DNA of 64,000 nucleotides, from the NCBI GenBank assembly GCA_019916065.1, contig CM034234.1, forward strand, positions 8,344,342-8,408,341, read 5' to 3'. The DNA comes from Vitellaria paradoxa (lineage: Eukaryota > Streptophyta > Magnoliopsida > Ericales > Sapotaceae). How positions within the stretch are numbered: the stretch's first letter is position 1; the number at the start of each line of letters is the position of its first letter. The notes under the pieces were generated by a model, which did not search any database, had not been told where the DNA came from, and worked only from the letters and a program-made list of their open reading frames with translations. Shown here piece by piece: positions 1 through 10,968 of this stretch. The translations under genes were made by a program, and so were the position numbers.

Positions 1-606
1 ATTTATTAAAATAACGTAGTTTTAATAAATGGTTAACTTTATTAAAACGATGTAGTTTTAATAAATAATTTTAATGTTCAAAATTACGTCGTTTTGAATA
101 GGATTTCTTCACTAGGTATATCTGTTTATGAATGGAAGTGGTTATTCCATTGGTGTCTCTTCTAACAGGTGCTTTATCCGTATAAAATCATCCTTTTTTA
201 TCAGAATTTTTTTTCTTCGATTTTTCATTCAAGTGTAATTCCCTTCCACATTATTGCATTAGAAAGTTTGAGAGTACAAAAAAACATTGTTTTGGTTCAC
301 TGTGCAAAATACATCTCTTCTGCATTATTGCATTAGAAAGTTTGAGAGTACAAAAAAACATTGTTTTGGTTCGTTGTGCAAAATACATTGTTGTGCTACT
401 TGTATTTTACGTTTGATCATTGTATCATGAGAGACAAACATCCAAGAAATCCAATAATACTAGTGTGGAGGGCGAAATTTGTCTTAAAGACATAGTATCT
501 AATACTGGCCTTGATCAATAAATTATATTCATTATATCCAAATTTTTCTAAATTTAGTTCGTTTTTTAATTGTGATACAATAAACACAAAAATAATAAGA
601 ATTACA
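1..606 (+). repeat. Left LTR of the copia element (5' truncated by window)
   Basis: Position 1 aligns with 7557 of the right LTR, and the alignment continues to the shared terminal TTACA at 606. It carries a 74-bp tandem duplication (repeat starts near 251 and 325, motif TTATTGCATTAGAAAG) that the right LTR has only once. The segment TGTCTCTTCTAACAGGTG and the A/T-rich part after it are conserved between the two LTRs. Confidence 0.93.
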
Positions 607-872
607 ATCTTAAAACAAATTTCCTTTTAATTCCTTAATTGTGTGTTGTGTTTATTGATTGATTCACCGATTTTTTATATATTATTAAAAAAAAAATTCT
701 GTGTTTCGTTTATTCCACTTCTGCAAATTGTCGATTTTTAATTACCCGCCAGTTTGAAATTTTTACAGACATGTTAAAATTTTATGGTATCAAGTCAACA
801 TATGATTGCCATTAATTGTCAAGTTAATATCAAGTGAATTGTGTAATTTTAAAAATTGCAACTGTGATTTAC

Positions 873-1751
873 GGGTCTGATTGAATGATGCTAAAATTTC
901 AAGAGGATAAATTTTAGAGGAGGTATAAGATAAGAAGGAGCATTATTTTTAGAAGGTTGGCCCACATTGATGTGATGTTTATGAAGGAGGATAACTTTTG
1001 ACTTGATTTGAATGTTTTATAAATAAAATAAGGTAAATGATGGAAAAAAACAGTCAAATAACACTTTTGTTCTTGTGGTGTCCCAAAACTTGGTTACCCA
1101 AACTTAATTATATATTTATGTTAATTATATAATGTGAAAACCAACGAGTACAAATTAATTTTAGACAAATTAATTATAAATAAACTATGTTATTAATAAA
1201 TTAAACTTTATAAAGTATATAAATTAGTTTCGTGGACAATAACATATCAATTTATCCGAAACTTCCTTAGTCGCTTATTTTTTTCCCCTTATTTAAAAAA
1301 TATCAATATATGTGTAATTTTGTATAAATTTGCTAAAAAATAATATTATTATTTTAAAAGCACATCACCTCCAATTTAGAAAAAATATATTTTTTTAATC
1401 ACACGACCCCTTATTTGGAAAAAAATTATATTTTTTTATTTTTATTAATATAATTTTTTTAATACATTTTTCTATTAAAAAAGATTTTATTTCTAATATA
1501 AAATACATTTCGTAGGTGAGAAAATGGATGAGATGAGATATAATGGTCTAATTTAATCCATATAAGGGGGATAATTTTTGAAGAACTCAAACTCTCTCCG
1601 AAAATAATACACCTTCTTTTAAGATTAAGAAGGGGGATAATTTTTAGAAGAAAAAAATTTTACTTTTCAAACTAAACAAAAAACATCATATTAAAATTTA
1701 TAAAGATATATTATTTATAGAGGCCCCTATTTATTACATCCAATTGACCCC
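873..1751 (+). mobile_element. MITE-like element, copy 1 of a two-copy family, inside the copia leader
   Basis: This stretch is homologous, in inverse orientation, to 53375-54076. The ends are imperfect terminal inverted repeats: GGGTCTGATTGAATG at the left and CATCCAATTGACCCC at the right. A 3-bp TAC flanks both ends (870-872 and 1752-1754), like the target duplication of PIF/Harbinger-type elements, though three bases is weak proof. No coding capacity is seen. Its presence partly explains the 2.3-kb distance between the LTR and gag. Confidence 0.6.
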
Positions 1752-2140
1752 TACGTATTGTGATTTTCCGGACTGTTTATTTAAAGTGCAATATTGCGTT
1801 GTCAAAATTCACTGGTTTGTTTAAAAATTTCATCCATGATTCTTGGCTTTTGTGCATTGCTTTGTAATATATCAAGTCCGAACTTGTATTTGAAATCTTT
1901 GGTTTTAATCATTGCACTGCACAACTAATTTTTTATAGTTTTAATCATACTTTTTCCTCGGACATTTATTATTTGTCAAGCTTCAGTATTATTTTACATC
2001 TGTACTGTATTACACTGCCTGATTTAAGTTTTGCATAGATTAATTTTTTTTAACCTATTATCTGTATAGTTTTTTAATATTTTTTTATTGCAGAATTTAT
2101 TTATAGCACAAAAACGTTCCCTGTACAGTTTTAAAACATT

Positions 2141-2506
2141 TAGGGCCGGTTTAGCATACTAAAATTCTCCATAAAATTTTATAAATCTCTAATAATTCCT
2201 ATACTTTTAATTTTTCTATCATCACTAATTTCAAAAAATTCTAATATTTCGCTAAAAAAATAAAAAAATCTGAAAGTAGGTTAACCGAATGTGTAAATTT
2301 TTTATACAATCATATTTTTTGTGTCGAAAGTTTTCAAACGAGTACCATTGTCGCTATTTTTTGTGACTTTTTTTGAATCTGTGAGAACGGATTTAGAAAA
2401 CAGTTCCCACGGTTTGTTACTTTTCAGAAAAAAAGGACACCAAAATTAACCCTAAACCACATTTTATCTTAATTTTTCTTTTTTCTTTTAACTCCAAACG
2501 GGGCTT
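2141..2506. mobile_element. Possible MITE in the copia leader
   Basis: The left end reads GGGCCGGTTTAGC and the right end CCAAACGGGGC, which are roughly inverse complements of the 'GGGCC-GTTTGG' type seen in several other MITEs of this window. The interior is AT-rich and non-coding. No clear target duplication is visible, so the boundaries are approximate. Confidence 0.35.
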
Positions 2507-2896
2507 ACTGTATAACCAAAAACTGCACAGTAATTTTCCTGCATTGAGTTTTCTGCATAGAAAATTCTGCCCCATGAAAAAAAAATAAAAATAAAATAAA
2601 AATAATAATATTTTGCAGTGTTTATACACTACTTTTCTGCAATTTTTTCTCTCTGTAATTTCCTGCAATTTTTTTTCTCTATCTGTTTTACATTTTCTGA
2701 ACAGTGCAAATTTAAAACACTGTTACTGCTTTCTGTTAAGTTGTTTGCCGAATTTTGTCGGCACTACTTTGCTAGATAAACTGCAGTAATAATAAAAATA
2801 TTATATATATATATATATATTGAAAGAAAAATTCTGGTTTCTGTCCAGAAATTTGAGATAGCTGCAAATATTGCCACCACATTCTTCTCTACACCT

Positions 2897-3640
2897 GTGA
2901 GTCATGGAGAAAAGTCTGAAAAATTCAATAGAATTGATTTTAAGTGTTGGCAACAAAAAATGTTGTTTTATCTCACTACGTTGAACCTTGCAAAGGTTCT
3001 TCGTGAAGAAGCTCCTAAGCTTTCTGAGGGAGAAACAAATCTCCACACTATTGTTGTAGTTGATGCATGGAAGCATTCAGATTTTTTGTGTAAGAACTAC
3101 ATTCTCAATAGATTGGATAACGCTTTGTATAATGTGTATAGTTCAGTTCAATCTGCAAAAGAATTATGGGACTCTTCGGATAAAAAATACAAAATAGAAG
3201 ATGCTGGAATGAAGAAATTCATTGTTGGGAAATTCTTAGACTACAAGATGGTTGATTCCAAAGATGTGATAACCCAAGTTGAAGACCTTCAAGTCATCAT
3301 ACATGATATCTATGTTGAAGGGATGTCATTAAGTGAATCCTTTCAAGTGGCAGCAATCATTGAAAAATTGCCACTTTGGAAAGATTTCAAAAGCTATCTT
3401 AAACACAAGAAGGAAGGAGATGACACTTGAAGATCTGATTGTTCAATTGAGAATTGAAGCAGATAATCGATCCTCTAAAAGAATTCTATGGAATTTAAGG
3501 CGCATGTGGTGGAAGAAGGCTCAAGACCAAACAAGAAAAGAAAGTTCAATGAACAAGTGCCAAGAACAAAAATGCCAAAAAGTTCAAAGGCACGTGTTTT
3601 GTATGTAACAAACTTGGTCATTGTGCTAAAGATTGTCGCA
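2897..3640 (+). pseudogene. gag: copia gag (UBN2-type) pseudogene, frameshifted
   Basis: The first 178 codons (2897-3430) carry the plant copia gag core: a [15 protein letters not shown] start, [21 protein letters not shown] and [17 protein letters not shown]. Near 3410 the reading frame shifts and the family sequence [14 protein letters not shown] continues in another frame. A third frame holds an intact CCHC zinc knuckle (Cys 3595, Cys 3604, His 3619, Cys 3634; CX2CX4HX4C). Gag would package element RNA into virus-like particles. Here at least two frameshifts separate the capsid-like part, the linker and the knuckle, so a functional Gag cannot be made. Confidence 0.85.
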
Positions 3641-6600
3641 GTCGAAAGGCACAAGAAAATATTAAGAAAAAACATCAAGCTAATTGTGACCGAAGTGGAT
3701 AAACTAGCCACAAATGTTTCTGAAATGAACCTCTCTGCAGTTATCTCTGAAACAAACTTGGTAACAAATACTAAGGCATGGTGGATTGACACAAGAGTTA
3801 CTCGTCATGTCTGTTGTGATAAAAGCATGTTCTCTACCTATGAGTCAACTGATGGAAAACAACTCTACATGGGAAATTCATCTAATTCTAAAGTTGAGGG
3901 AAAGAGCAAAGTTGTTTTAAAGATGACTTCTGGCAAAGAGTTAACTCTCAACAATGTGATGCATATTCCAGAGATTAGAAAGAATCTTGTGTCTCGGTCT
4001 TTGTTAAGCCAAAATGGATTTAGGCTAGTTTTTGAATCCGACAAATTTGTACTCACCAAGGGTGGGATTTACCTAGGGAAAGGATATTTGAGCGAAGGGC
4101 TCTTCAAAATGAATGTAATGACTATTGTTTCATCAAAGAATAAGAACACATCTTCTACTTATATGCATGAGTCTTCTTATTTATGGCATAGTAGATTAAG
4201 TCATGTTAATTTTAATTCTATACGTAAATTAATGAGTTTAGACTTACTACCTAAATTCAATATTGACTCAAGTCATAAACGTGAAACATGTGTTGAATCA
4301 AAATTAACAAGAACTCCTTTTCATACAATTGAAAGAAGTTCAAAACCTCTAGAATTGATACATACTGATACTTGTGATTTGAAGTATATTCAAACTAGAG
4401 GAGGGAAAAAATATTTTACTACTTTTATAGATGATTGCACAAGATATTGTTACGTGTATTTGCTTAAGAGCAAAGATAAGGCAGTGGACATGTTTATCCA
4501 ATATAAAAATGAGGTAAAAAATCAACTTAACAAAAAGATTAAGATACTAAGAAGCGATAGAGGTGGTAAATATGAATCGCCATTTGCACAATTTTGTGCT
4601 GAACATGACATTATTTATCAAACTACTGCACCTTACACACCTCAATCAAATGGCGTTGCGGAAAGGAAGAATAGAACACTAAAAGAGATGATGAATGCTA
4701 TGTTAATTAGTTCTGGTTTACCTCAAAGTTTGTGGGGGGAAGCGATATTATCTACTAATTATATACTAAATAAATTACCCCATAAAAAGAAAGATGAAAC
4801 CCCGTATGAAGCATGGAAAGGTTGAAAAACATCCTACAAATACTTGAAAGTGTGGCGGTGTCTAGCGAAAGTAATGGTTCCTATTCCTAAAAAGGTCAAA
4901 ATAGGACCCAAAACTATTGACTGCATATTTATTGGATATGCATCCAATAGCAGTGCGTATAGGTTTCTTGTGCATAAATTTGACATTTCAGATATCTATG
5001 TCAATACAATCATTGAATCTACAAATGCATCATTTTTTGAAGATATTTTTCCCTGTAAAGATAAAGATGAAACAAGTTCTCATAAGAGAAGTCGCGATAC
5101 TGCAACTAGTGAAATCAATCACGAAAAAGACGAAGGAAATGAGACTAGACGCAGTAAGAGACAAACGAATGCAAAGACATTTGGACCGGATTTTCTAACA
5201 TATTTGTTGGAAAAAGATCCTCAAAGCTTTAAAAAAGTAATATTTTCTCCTGAAGCACCTCTATGGAAGGAAGCTATTAATAGTGAAATTGAATCCATTA
5301 TGCAAAATCACACTTAGGAATTGGTGGATCTTCCACTTGGAAATAAACCTTTGGGTTATAAATGGATTTTCAAGAAAAAAATAAAAGCTAATGGATCAAT
5401 TGAGAAATACAAAGTAAGTCTTGTAGCTAAAGGGTACAAGCAAAAGGAGGGTATTAATTATTTTGATACTTATTCTCCTGTCATAAGAATAACATCCATA
5501 CGAATGTTAATTGCTATCGCATCATTGTATGATCTTGAAATACATCAAATGGATGTTAAAACCACCTTTCTAAATGGGGAGTTAGAGGAGGAGATTTATA
5601 TGAAACAACCTGAAGGGACTATTGCTCCTGGACAAGAAAAGAAAGTATGTAAACTTGTAAAATCTTTATATGAATTAAAACAAGCACCAAAACAATGGCA
5701 TGAGAAATTTGATAAACACATGATCACGAATGGCTTTAAAATTAATGAGTGTGATAAATGTGTTTATGTCAAGAGCAATAATTTAGGCTATGTCATTGTT
5801 TGTTTTTATGTGGATGATATGCTTATCCTTGGTAATAATAATGAGATTATTAAAGCTACTAAATCTAATCAATTTGAAATGAATGATTTAGGTGTTGTAG
5901 ATGTTATATTGGGAATTAAAATTTTCAAGACATCTAAAGGATTAGTATTATCTCAATCTCATTATATAGAAAGGATACTTGAAAAATTTATCAAAGATGA
6001 TAAGAGTATAGCTAGAACACCTGTTGATGTAAATCTTCATTTAGCCAAAAATAATGGTGTAAGCATATCATAATAGGAATACTCTCGTATAATTGGAAGT
6101 CTTATATATATCATGAATTGCACAAGACCAGATATTGCTTATTTTGTAAGCAAAACTTAGTAGATATACGAGTAATCCTGGAAAAGACCATTGGCAAGCA
6201 ATTGTTAGAGTGCTTAGATATTTGAGACATACTCAAAATTATGGATTGCACTATACAAAATATCTAGCTGTACTAGAAGGATATAGTGATGCAAATTGGA
6301 TATCTGATTATAAGGATACAAAATCCACAAGTGTTTACATATTCACACTTGGTGGTGCTACAGTACCATGGAAATCCTCTAAACAAACATGCATTGCTAG
6401 ATTCACTATGAAATCTGAATTTATTGCTTTAGACAAAGCAGGGGAAGAAGCAGAGTGGCTTCGACAATTTTTAAAGGATATTCCGATGTGGCCAAAACCT
6501 GTGCCAGCAATATGCATACATTGTGATAGCCAATCGACAATTGGAAGAGCACAAAGTAAAATGCATAATGGTAAGTCTCGACACATTAGTTGAAGAAATA

Positions 6601-6749
6601 ATACCGTAAGGCAGTTGCTCTCAAATGGGGTTATATCAATAGACTATGTGAAGTCTAAAGAGAATCTCGCGGATCCGCTTACAAAAGGCTTAACAAGAGA
6701 GCAAGTAAATAATTCATTTAGGGGAATGGGACTAAAGCCTACAAATTAA
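3641..6749 (+). pseudogene. pol: copia pol pseudogene (protease, integrase, RT, RNase H)
   Basis: Domains appear in copia order. The protease motif WWIDTRVTRHVC (about 3779) has Arg where the catalytic D-T/S-G needs Gly. The GAG-pre-integrase segment is YLWHSRLSHV. The integrase core keeps its acidic residues in HTDTCD, LRSDRGGKYE and GVAERKNRTL. A TGA stop at 4823-4825 precedes KVWRCLAKV, and a TAG at 5315-5317 falls where the family usually has Trp (NHT-stop-ELVDLP). Reverse transcriptase spans about 5321-6073 with the active-site FYVDDMLIL. Two adjacent stops (6071-6076) and a frameshift follow before RNase H (GYSDANW, about 6210-6593). Another stop at 6591-6593 lies before the C-terminal YVKSKENLADPLTKG. 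All domains are recognisable but the polyprotein is disrupted at five or more sites. Confidence 0.92.
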
Positions 6750-7343
6750 GAGTTATCTTAATGGAAACCCAACCTAATTGACTGGAGATCCCAAGATCTA
6801 GGTTCAAAGGGACAACCTAATTAAGTGTACTCAACAAGAACACTACGAATACATGCTCTTCAGCCCACTCCTCAGATAAAGGTAGTGTTCTTGCAGTGTA
6901 TTTAGGGTAAGCATAAGGTTTTTAATGAATATCTTATACCTTGGAATTCCAAGTGAGATATAGCAGGATATCCTTAATAAAAAAGTCACCTATATGAGTG
7001 TGAAGGGGGCCGCTTCCATGAGAATTTTTTACAAGGCTTTAAATTCTCTAAAAAACACTCATGAAACCAGGAGTTGTTCAGGGCCAAAATGAACACAATC
7101 ATGAGAACCAACAATGTTAGAAAGAAAACTGTGTGAATTACTATTTGAACAGATTTACCAAACCACCGAATAGTTCAAGACATCGCGTTCACTATTTAGC
7201 CGGTAAGTCCAATAGTTTTTCACTAGGAAGGATTCAAGGCCAAAAGCTACCTATCTTAATTCAGTAACTTTTCGCTATGTACTCTTTTAGGTTTGCATTT
7301 TCATTAGCATCATAACAGCCAATTTTTCATTCATGTGGGGGAT
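6750..7343 (+). other. copia 3' untranslated region with polypurine tract
   Basis: This non-coding stretch joins the RNase H end to the right LTR. The last bases (TGTGGGGGAT at 7334-7343) form the purine-rich tract that primes plus-strand DNA synthesis in LTR elements, immediately before the LTR start TGTTAG. Confidence 0.7.
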
Positions 7344-8085
7344 TGTTAGACAAAATGACAATTTTGTCCATTTTGAGAGCCAAATAAAAGTGCGGTCCAA
7401 CCTTCAATTAGATTATTAATTTATATAGACGCGTTCTACTCCATTAAGAGATTAACGTGGTATATTCATTTACTCAAAATGAGTAAGTGATGGATGAGAA
7501 AATTGGCTCCAAAGTGACCTACTTGAATAAGTGTTCTTATATTCTTGTATGAAGGAATTTATTAAAACGACGTAATTTTAATAAGTGGTTAACTTTATTA
7601 AAACAACGTAATTTTAATAAATAATTTTAATGTCCAAAACTACGTCGTTTTGAATAGGGTTTTTCACTAGGTATGTCTATTCACGAATGGAAGTTGCTGT
7701 TCCATTGGTGTCTCTTCTAACAGGTGCTTTATCTGTATAAAATCATCCTTTTTTATCAGAATTTTTTTTTTTATTTTTCATTCAAGTGTAATTCTCTTCC
7801 GCATTATTGCATTAGAAAGTTTGAGAGTACAAAAAAACATTGTTTTGGTTCGTTGTGCAAAATATATTGTTGTGCTACTTATATTTTGCGTTTGATCATT
7901 GTATCCTGGGAGACAAACGTCCAAAAAATCCAATAGTACCAGTGTGGAGGGCGAAATTTGTTTTAAGGACATAGTATCTAATACTAACCTTGATCCACAA
8001 ATTCTATTCATTCTGTCCAAGTTTTTCTAAATTTAGTTCTTTCTTTAATTGTGATACAATAAATACAAACATAATAGGAATTACA
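7344..8085 (+). repeat. Right LTR of the copia element (complete, 742 bp)
   Basis: It begins TGTTAGACAAAATGAC after the polypurine tract and ends TTACA, so it has the usual TG...CA ends. From 7557 onward it aligns with 1-606, apart from the duplication present only in the left copy. The 5' part (7344-7556) has no counterpart in the window because the left LTR is truncated. Confidence 0.93.
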
Positions 8086-8605
8086 CCCATTTCATCCACC
8101 TACCGTCCCAATGATCTCTGACATCTTGCTTATTAATCACCTCCAATTGGTTTCCCGTAAGCAAACAATATCCGGTTTCCACCTCCTAAGGGCCGAATTG
8201 ATTATTGCCCATTTACCTCCTCTATTCAATCATCTTCATGTTCCAACTAATGATCTGGGCTCCATTAATTGATTATTCATAGTGAACCACTTTGTCTCTC
8301 CCTATCTTCATAGCCCTTCTTGCTACTCCCTCCGTAATTAATGGAGCATTCGAACGATTTTAATTTCCTGGTACCTTTTTCTCCTTTCAGACGCCTAACC
8401 TGGGCTTCTCTGTTGTTATGAGAATTTCCATTTTTATTCTATTGCCCCCAACCAGTCTATATATCTCTTCCTCCAACCTGATGCATGAGATCTCCATAAA
8501 TTTGCTAAAGACCCTGGACCTCATCAACCATTCTAAAATCCTGTCATCGTCTGCACCACACTCCCCAATTAAAAGGAGCTCAGTTATCCTTTCAGAGGAA
8601 TGCAC
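8086..8605 (-). pseudogene. LINE (L1-like) endonuclease N-terminal remnant, interrupted by the copia element
   Basis: Read on the minus strand, 8139-8190 encodes RRWKPDIVCLRETNW, the hallmark start of plant LINE AP-endonuclease domains (the E in the 'QET' motif is catalytic). A segment resembling the later 'RDHWDGRWMKWV' part follows, in a shifted frame and with stops. The remnant stops exactly at the right LTR boundary, so the rest was probably displaced by the copia insertion and may lie left of the window. The upstream part (8387-8605) is open but not recognised. Confidence 0.55.
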
Positions 8606-9592
8606 TTCAATGGACTAACATTGATCCCCCTAATCCTTTATAGAGAATCCATCACCCTTTCAGCAAAATCTCTTCCAATTCCTGTCACCTCACAGTCACG
8701 GAATTGGGTTTCTTCTCATCCGGAAGAGTTCATAAGGACATCAATTCCCTTATAAACATTCCCCCTGAGTAAATTTTCTGGTTTTTCCTAGGATGGTCTT
8801 CTAGTTTCGCTCATTTGTTTTCCTATTTAAATGTGACTTATGCGTTAGTTCTTTCAAACTACAATGAATTGGATTTGATTATGAACAGCCAGCGAGCTGG
8901 TTTCTTGCCTCCCTTCCCCTCTCTTCTTCTCACTCTCTGGCCTTTATCTCTTTTCTCTGGTCCTCCTCTCTTGCTTCTTCTCTCTTGCTTGGTTATTAAT
9001 ACTGTTCCACATCAATGTCAAAACACAAAATAAGAATGAAAAGATACTTAAGATATGCTTAACCAGAATATACAACTAGCTGGGGCACAATCTCCCCATC
9101 TGCAGGATTCATGTCAAGCATAATTTTAGCTTGTATCTAGCACTTATCTTTACCCATTTCTCTAGATTAGAATGTTTCTGCAATGTGATTAGGCAAGAGA
9201 GGTTTTAGCAAATTTAACATGTTGCTTCAGAAATTATAAATTAAAATCAAGTTTTAGGACTAATGCCATTTACTTGGCTAGTAATCTATAAAATCTTAGC
9301 AAGAAGCCTGAGATTTCCAAGCAAACAGAATATTCGCCAAGCAGATCTTCTAAATAGCTCCAACAGTTAGACATCCTCAGGAAGCAGGATTCAAAAAACC
9401 ATGCAAATCCTAAAAATCAAATGGCCAAATTCTTAGATTCAAGAAAGAATAAAGCATGTGGATAAAGATGATAATTACCAATGCTTTGAACAACATTGAA
9501 AAAAAAAGTAATAAATAGCTAGAGCGGGAAGAAGAGAAAATAAAGGCATTTCCAGAATGTAAACCTGAAAGTGAACATTGAGGTAAACTTAC
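8606..9592. other. Non-coding stretch, nothing recognised
   Basis: No conserved protein motif or repeat boundary is visible. The terminal SBE2 exon, which should lie just downstream (lower coordinates) of 9593 for a complete gene, is not recognisable here. This suggests that the 3' end of that gene is lost or strongly diverged. Confidence 0.4.
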
Positions 9593-10890
9593 CTTAGATT
9601 TTCCTCGATATCAGCAGCCTACACGATAGTCTGAATAGCTGTTACTCACAATGAAAATTAAAGAGAAAAACCAAGCTCCCTCTTTCAAAGATAATCATCC
9701 TGTCTCCTTCATCCTTCCACGATATATACTGGTGTGCTGAAGTCATGAACTGCATCAACAGTTGTCATTTTAAACTAATTCATTTGCATGGTCTAAAAAT
9801 ATCAGACCTTCCATGAGTAATAACAGAACAGAACAGAGCAGAACAGAACAGAAGGTACAATGCCCTTCCAACAGAAGAGAAAAGCAAGTGGAATTTAATT
9901 AGATATTCATGGAATGAGTAGCAGAGAAACATGGCGTCACAAAATGAAAAAAGAGCTAGATATTTGGCACAAGCAAAGCATACACCATAAGCTTCTTCAA
10001 GATGCTGCATTGCTTGATCAAATTCTTGTATCCCGCGATATCGCAAATAATCTGCATCCCCCTGATAAAACAAAATCCCATAATTTTAGAAGCTATAATT
10101 ATATTTTTATAGAAGTAAATATTATTTATTAGGGGAAGGGGTTGGGATGACTCAAAATCCTAACATTTGGCTGGGAGGGAATGCCTCTTCCAATTGAGCC
10201 ACAACACCACCCCCCCCCCCCCCAAACAAAAAAAAAAAAAAAACAATCCCCTGCGCTTCCGCATCGGAAGCTATTTCTATATTACATATAGAATTATACA
10301 AAATCCTATAACTTTTTACAATGCAGTGAAAGGCATAATTATTCACTGGTCCTAAATCAGTTGGAAGTCCATTTCCACGATTCCAAATTACAATTCTCAT
10401 AGAAAATGTTAAAACTTTATGAAAGTGAACCCACAGAACAATGCTTCCTGTTGTTAATGAACAAGATCTTGATTCATGAAAAAATGAAAGGAAATAAACT
10501 TACAAGATCAAATCTATGCCGGCATTTATCGTAACTGCTATTATTTCCAGGGACATATTCTCTATTTGGAAGATATTGATCAGCTCTCGGAAAATCCATC
10601 CACTCTGATTGAAAAAAAAAAAAAAATTGCAGAGAATTAGCAACTACACATCCCATCAAATTCAAAATCTGTTAAACACATAATGACAAAAGATAGCTAA
10701 ATTCCAAATTAAGGATGAATAAATCAAATGACCTATCCTTGCCAGGATGTCCAAGTTCATTTCCCATGAAGTTCAGATAACCTCCTCCACCTAATCCCAT
10801 TGTAACAAGCCTGATCATTTTGTGCAATGGCATTCCACGATCTATCAGCGGAGTAGCTGGTCTATCTAACGTCATGAAGTCGTACATATC
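9593..10890 (-). pseudogene. SBE2: SBE2 3' exon cluster, with a GC-AG intron and a frameshift
   Basis: Four exon blocks encode the end of the GH13 barrel and the start of the C-terminal all-beta domain. 10743-10890 gives [16 protein letters not shown] and [13 protein letters not shown]. 10504-10604 gives [14 protein letters not shown] and DKCRHRFDL. 9984-10061 gives [16 protein letters not shown]. 9593-9749 gives [17 protein letters not shown] (Trp where the family has Arg) and [13 protein letters not shown]. The intron between the first two starts GCAAGG and ends CAG, splitting the Glu codon G|AG, so it is a GC-AG intron. In the last block an extra T at about 9650 breaks the frame in the usual [10 protein letters not shown] stretch, and TGA follows at 9611-9613. 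C-runs of 14 (10210-10223) and 24 (10935-10958) lie in the flanking introns. Confidence 0.87.
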
Positions 10891-10937
10891 CTAAAAAGCA
10901 CGGTAAACATAATAGCGATAACTACAACCCCCAACCC

Positions 10938-10968
<31 letters not shown>

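Larger units (their letters stand above)
607..2896 (+). other. Long copia untranslated leader
   Basis: About 2.3 kb separates the left LTR from the first gag codon. No primer-binding-site match (TGGTATCA...) is seen directly after the LTR. A TGGTATCA does occur at about 783-790, about 180 bp inside. One well-supported and one possible MITE occupy much of the leader (see 873-1751 and 2141-2506). A short (TA)n tract lies at about 2800-2820. No gene is seen. Confidence 0.6.
1..8085 (+). mobile_element. Ty1/copia LTR retrotransposon, degenerate, left end cut by window
   Basis: Two direct repeats (1-606 and 7344-8085) flank a gag-pol region in the order gag, protease, integrase, reverse transcriptase, RNase H, which defines the copia superfamily. 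The right LTR starts TGTTAG just after a purine-rich tract and both LTRs end in TTACA. Roughly 213 bp of the left LTR lie outside the window. The coding region is broken by several frameshifts and in-frame stops, and the two LTRs differ by many substitutions plus a 74-bp duplication, so this is an old, inactive copy. The right side abuts a LINE remnant at 8086, so the element probably inserted into that LINE. The target-site duplication cannot be checked because the left boundary is missing. Confidence 0.93.

Noticed and set aside
9630..9650. A 20-nt intron starting GTGAGT within the last SBE2 block
   Set aside because: Too short to be spliced in plants; a 1-bp insertion explains the frame break.
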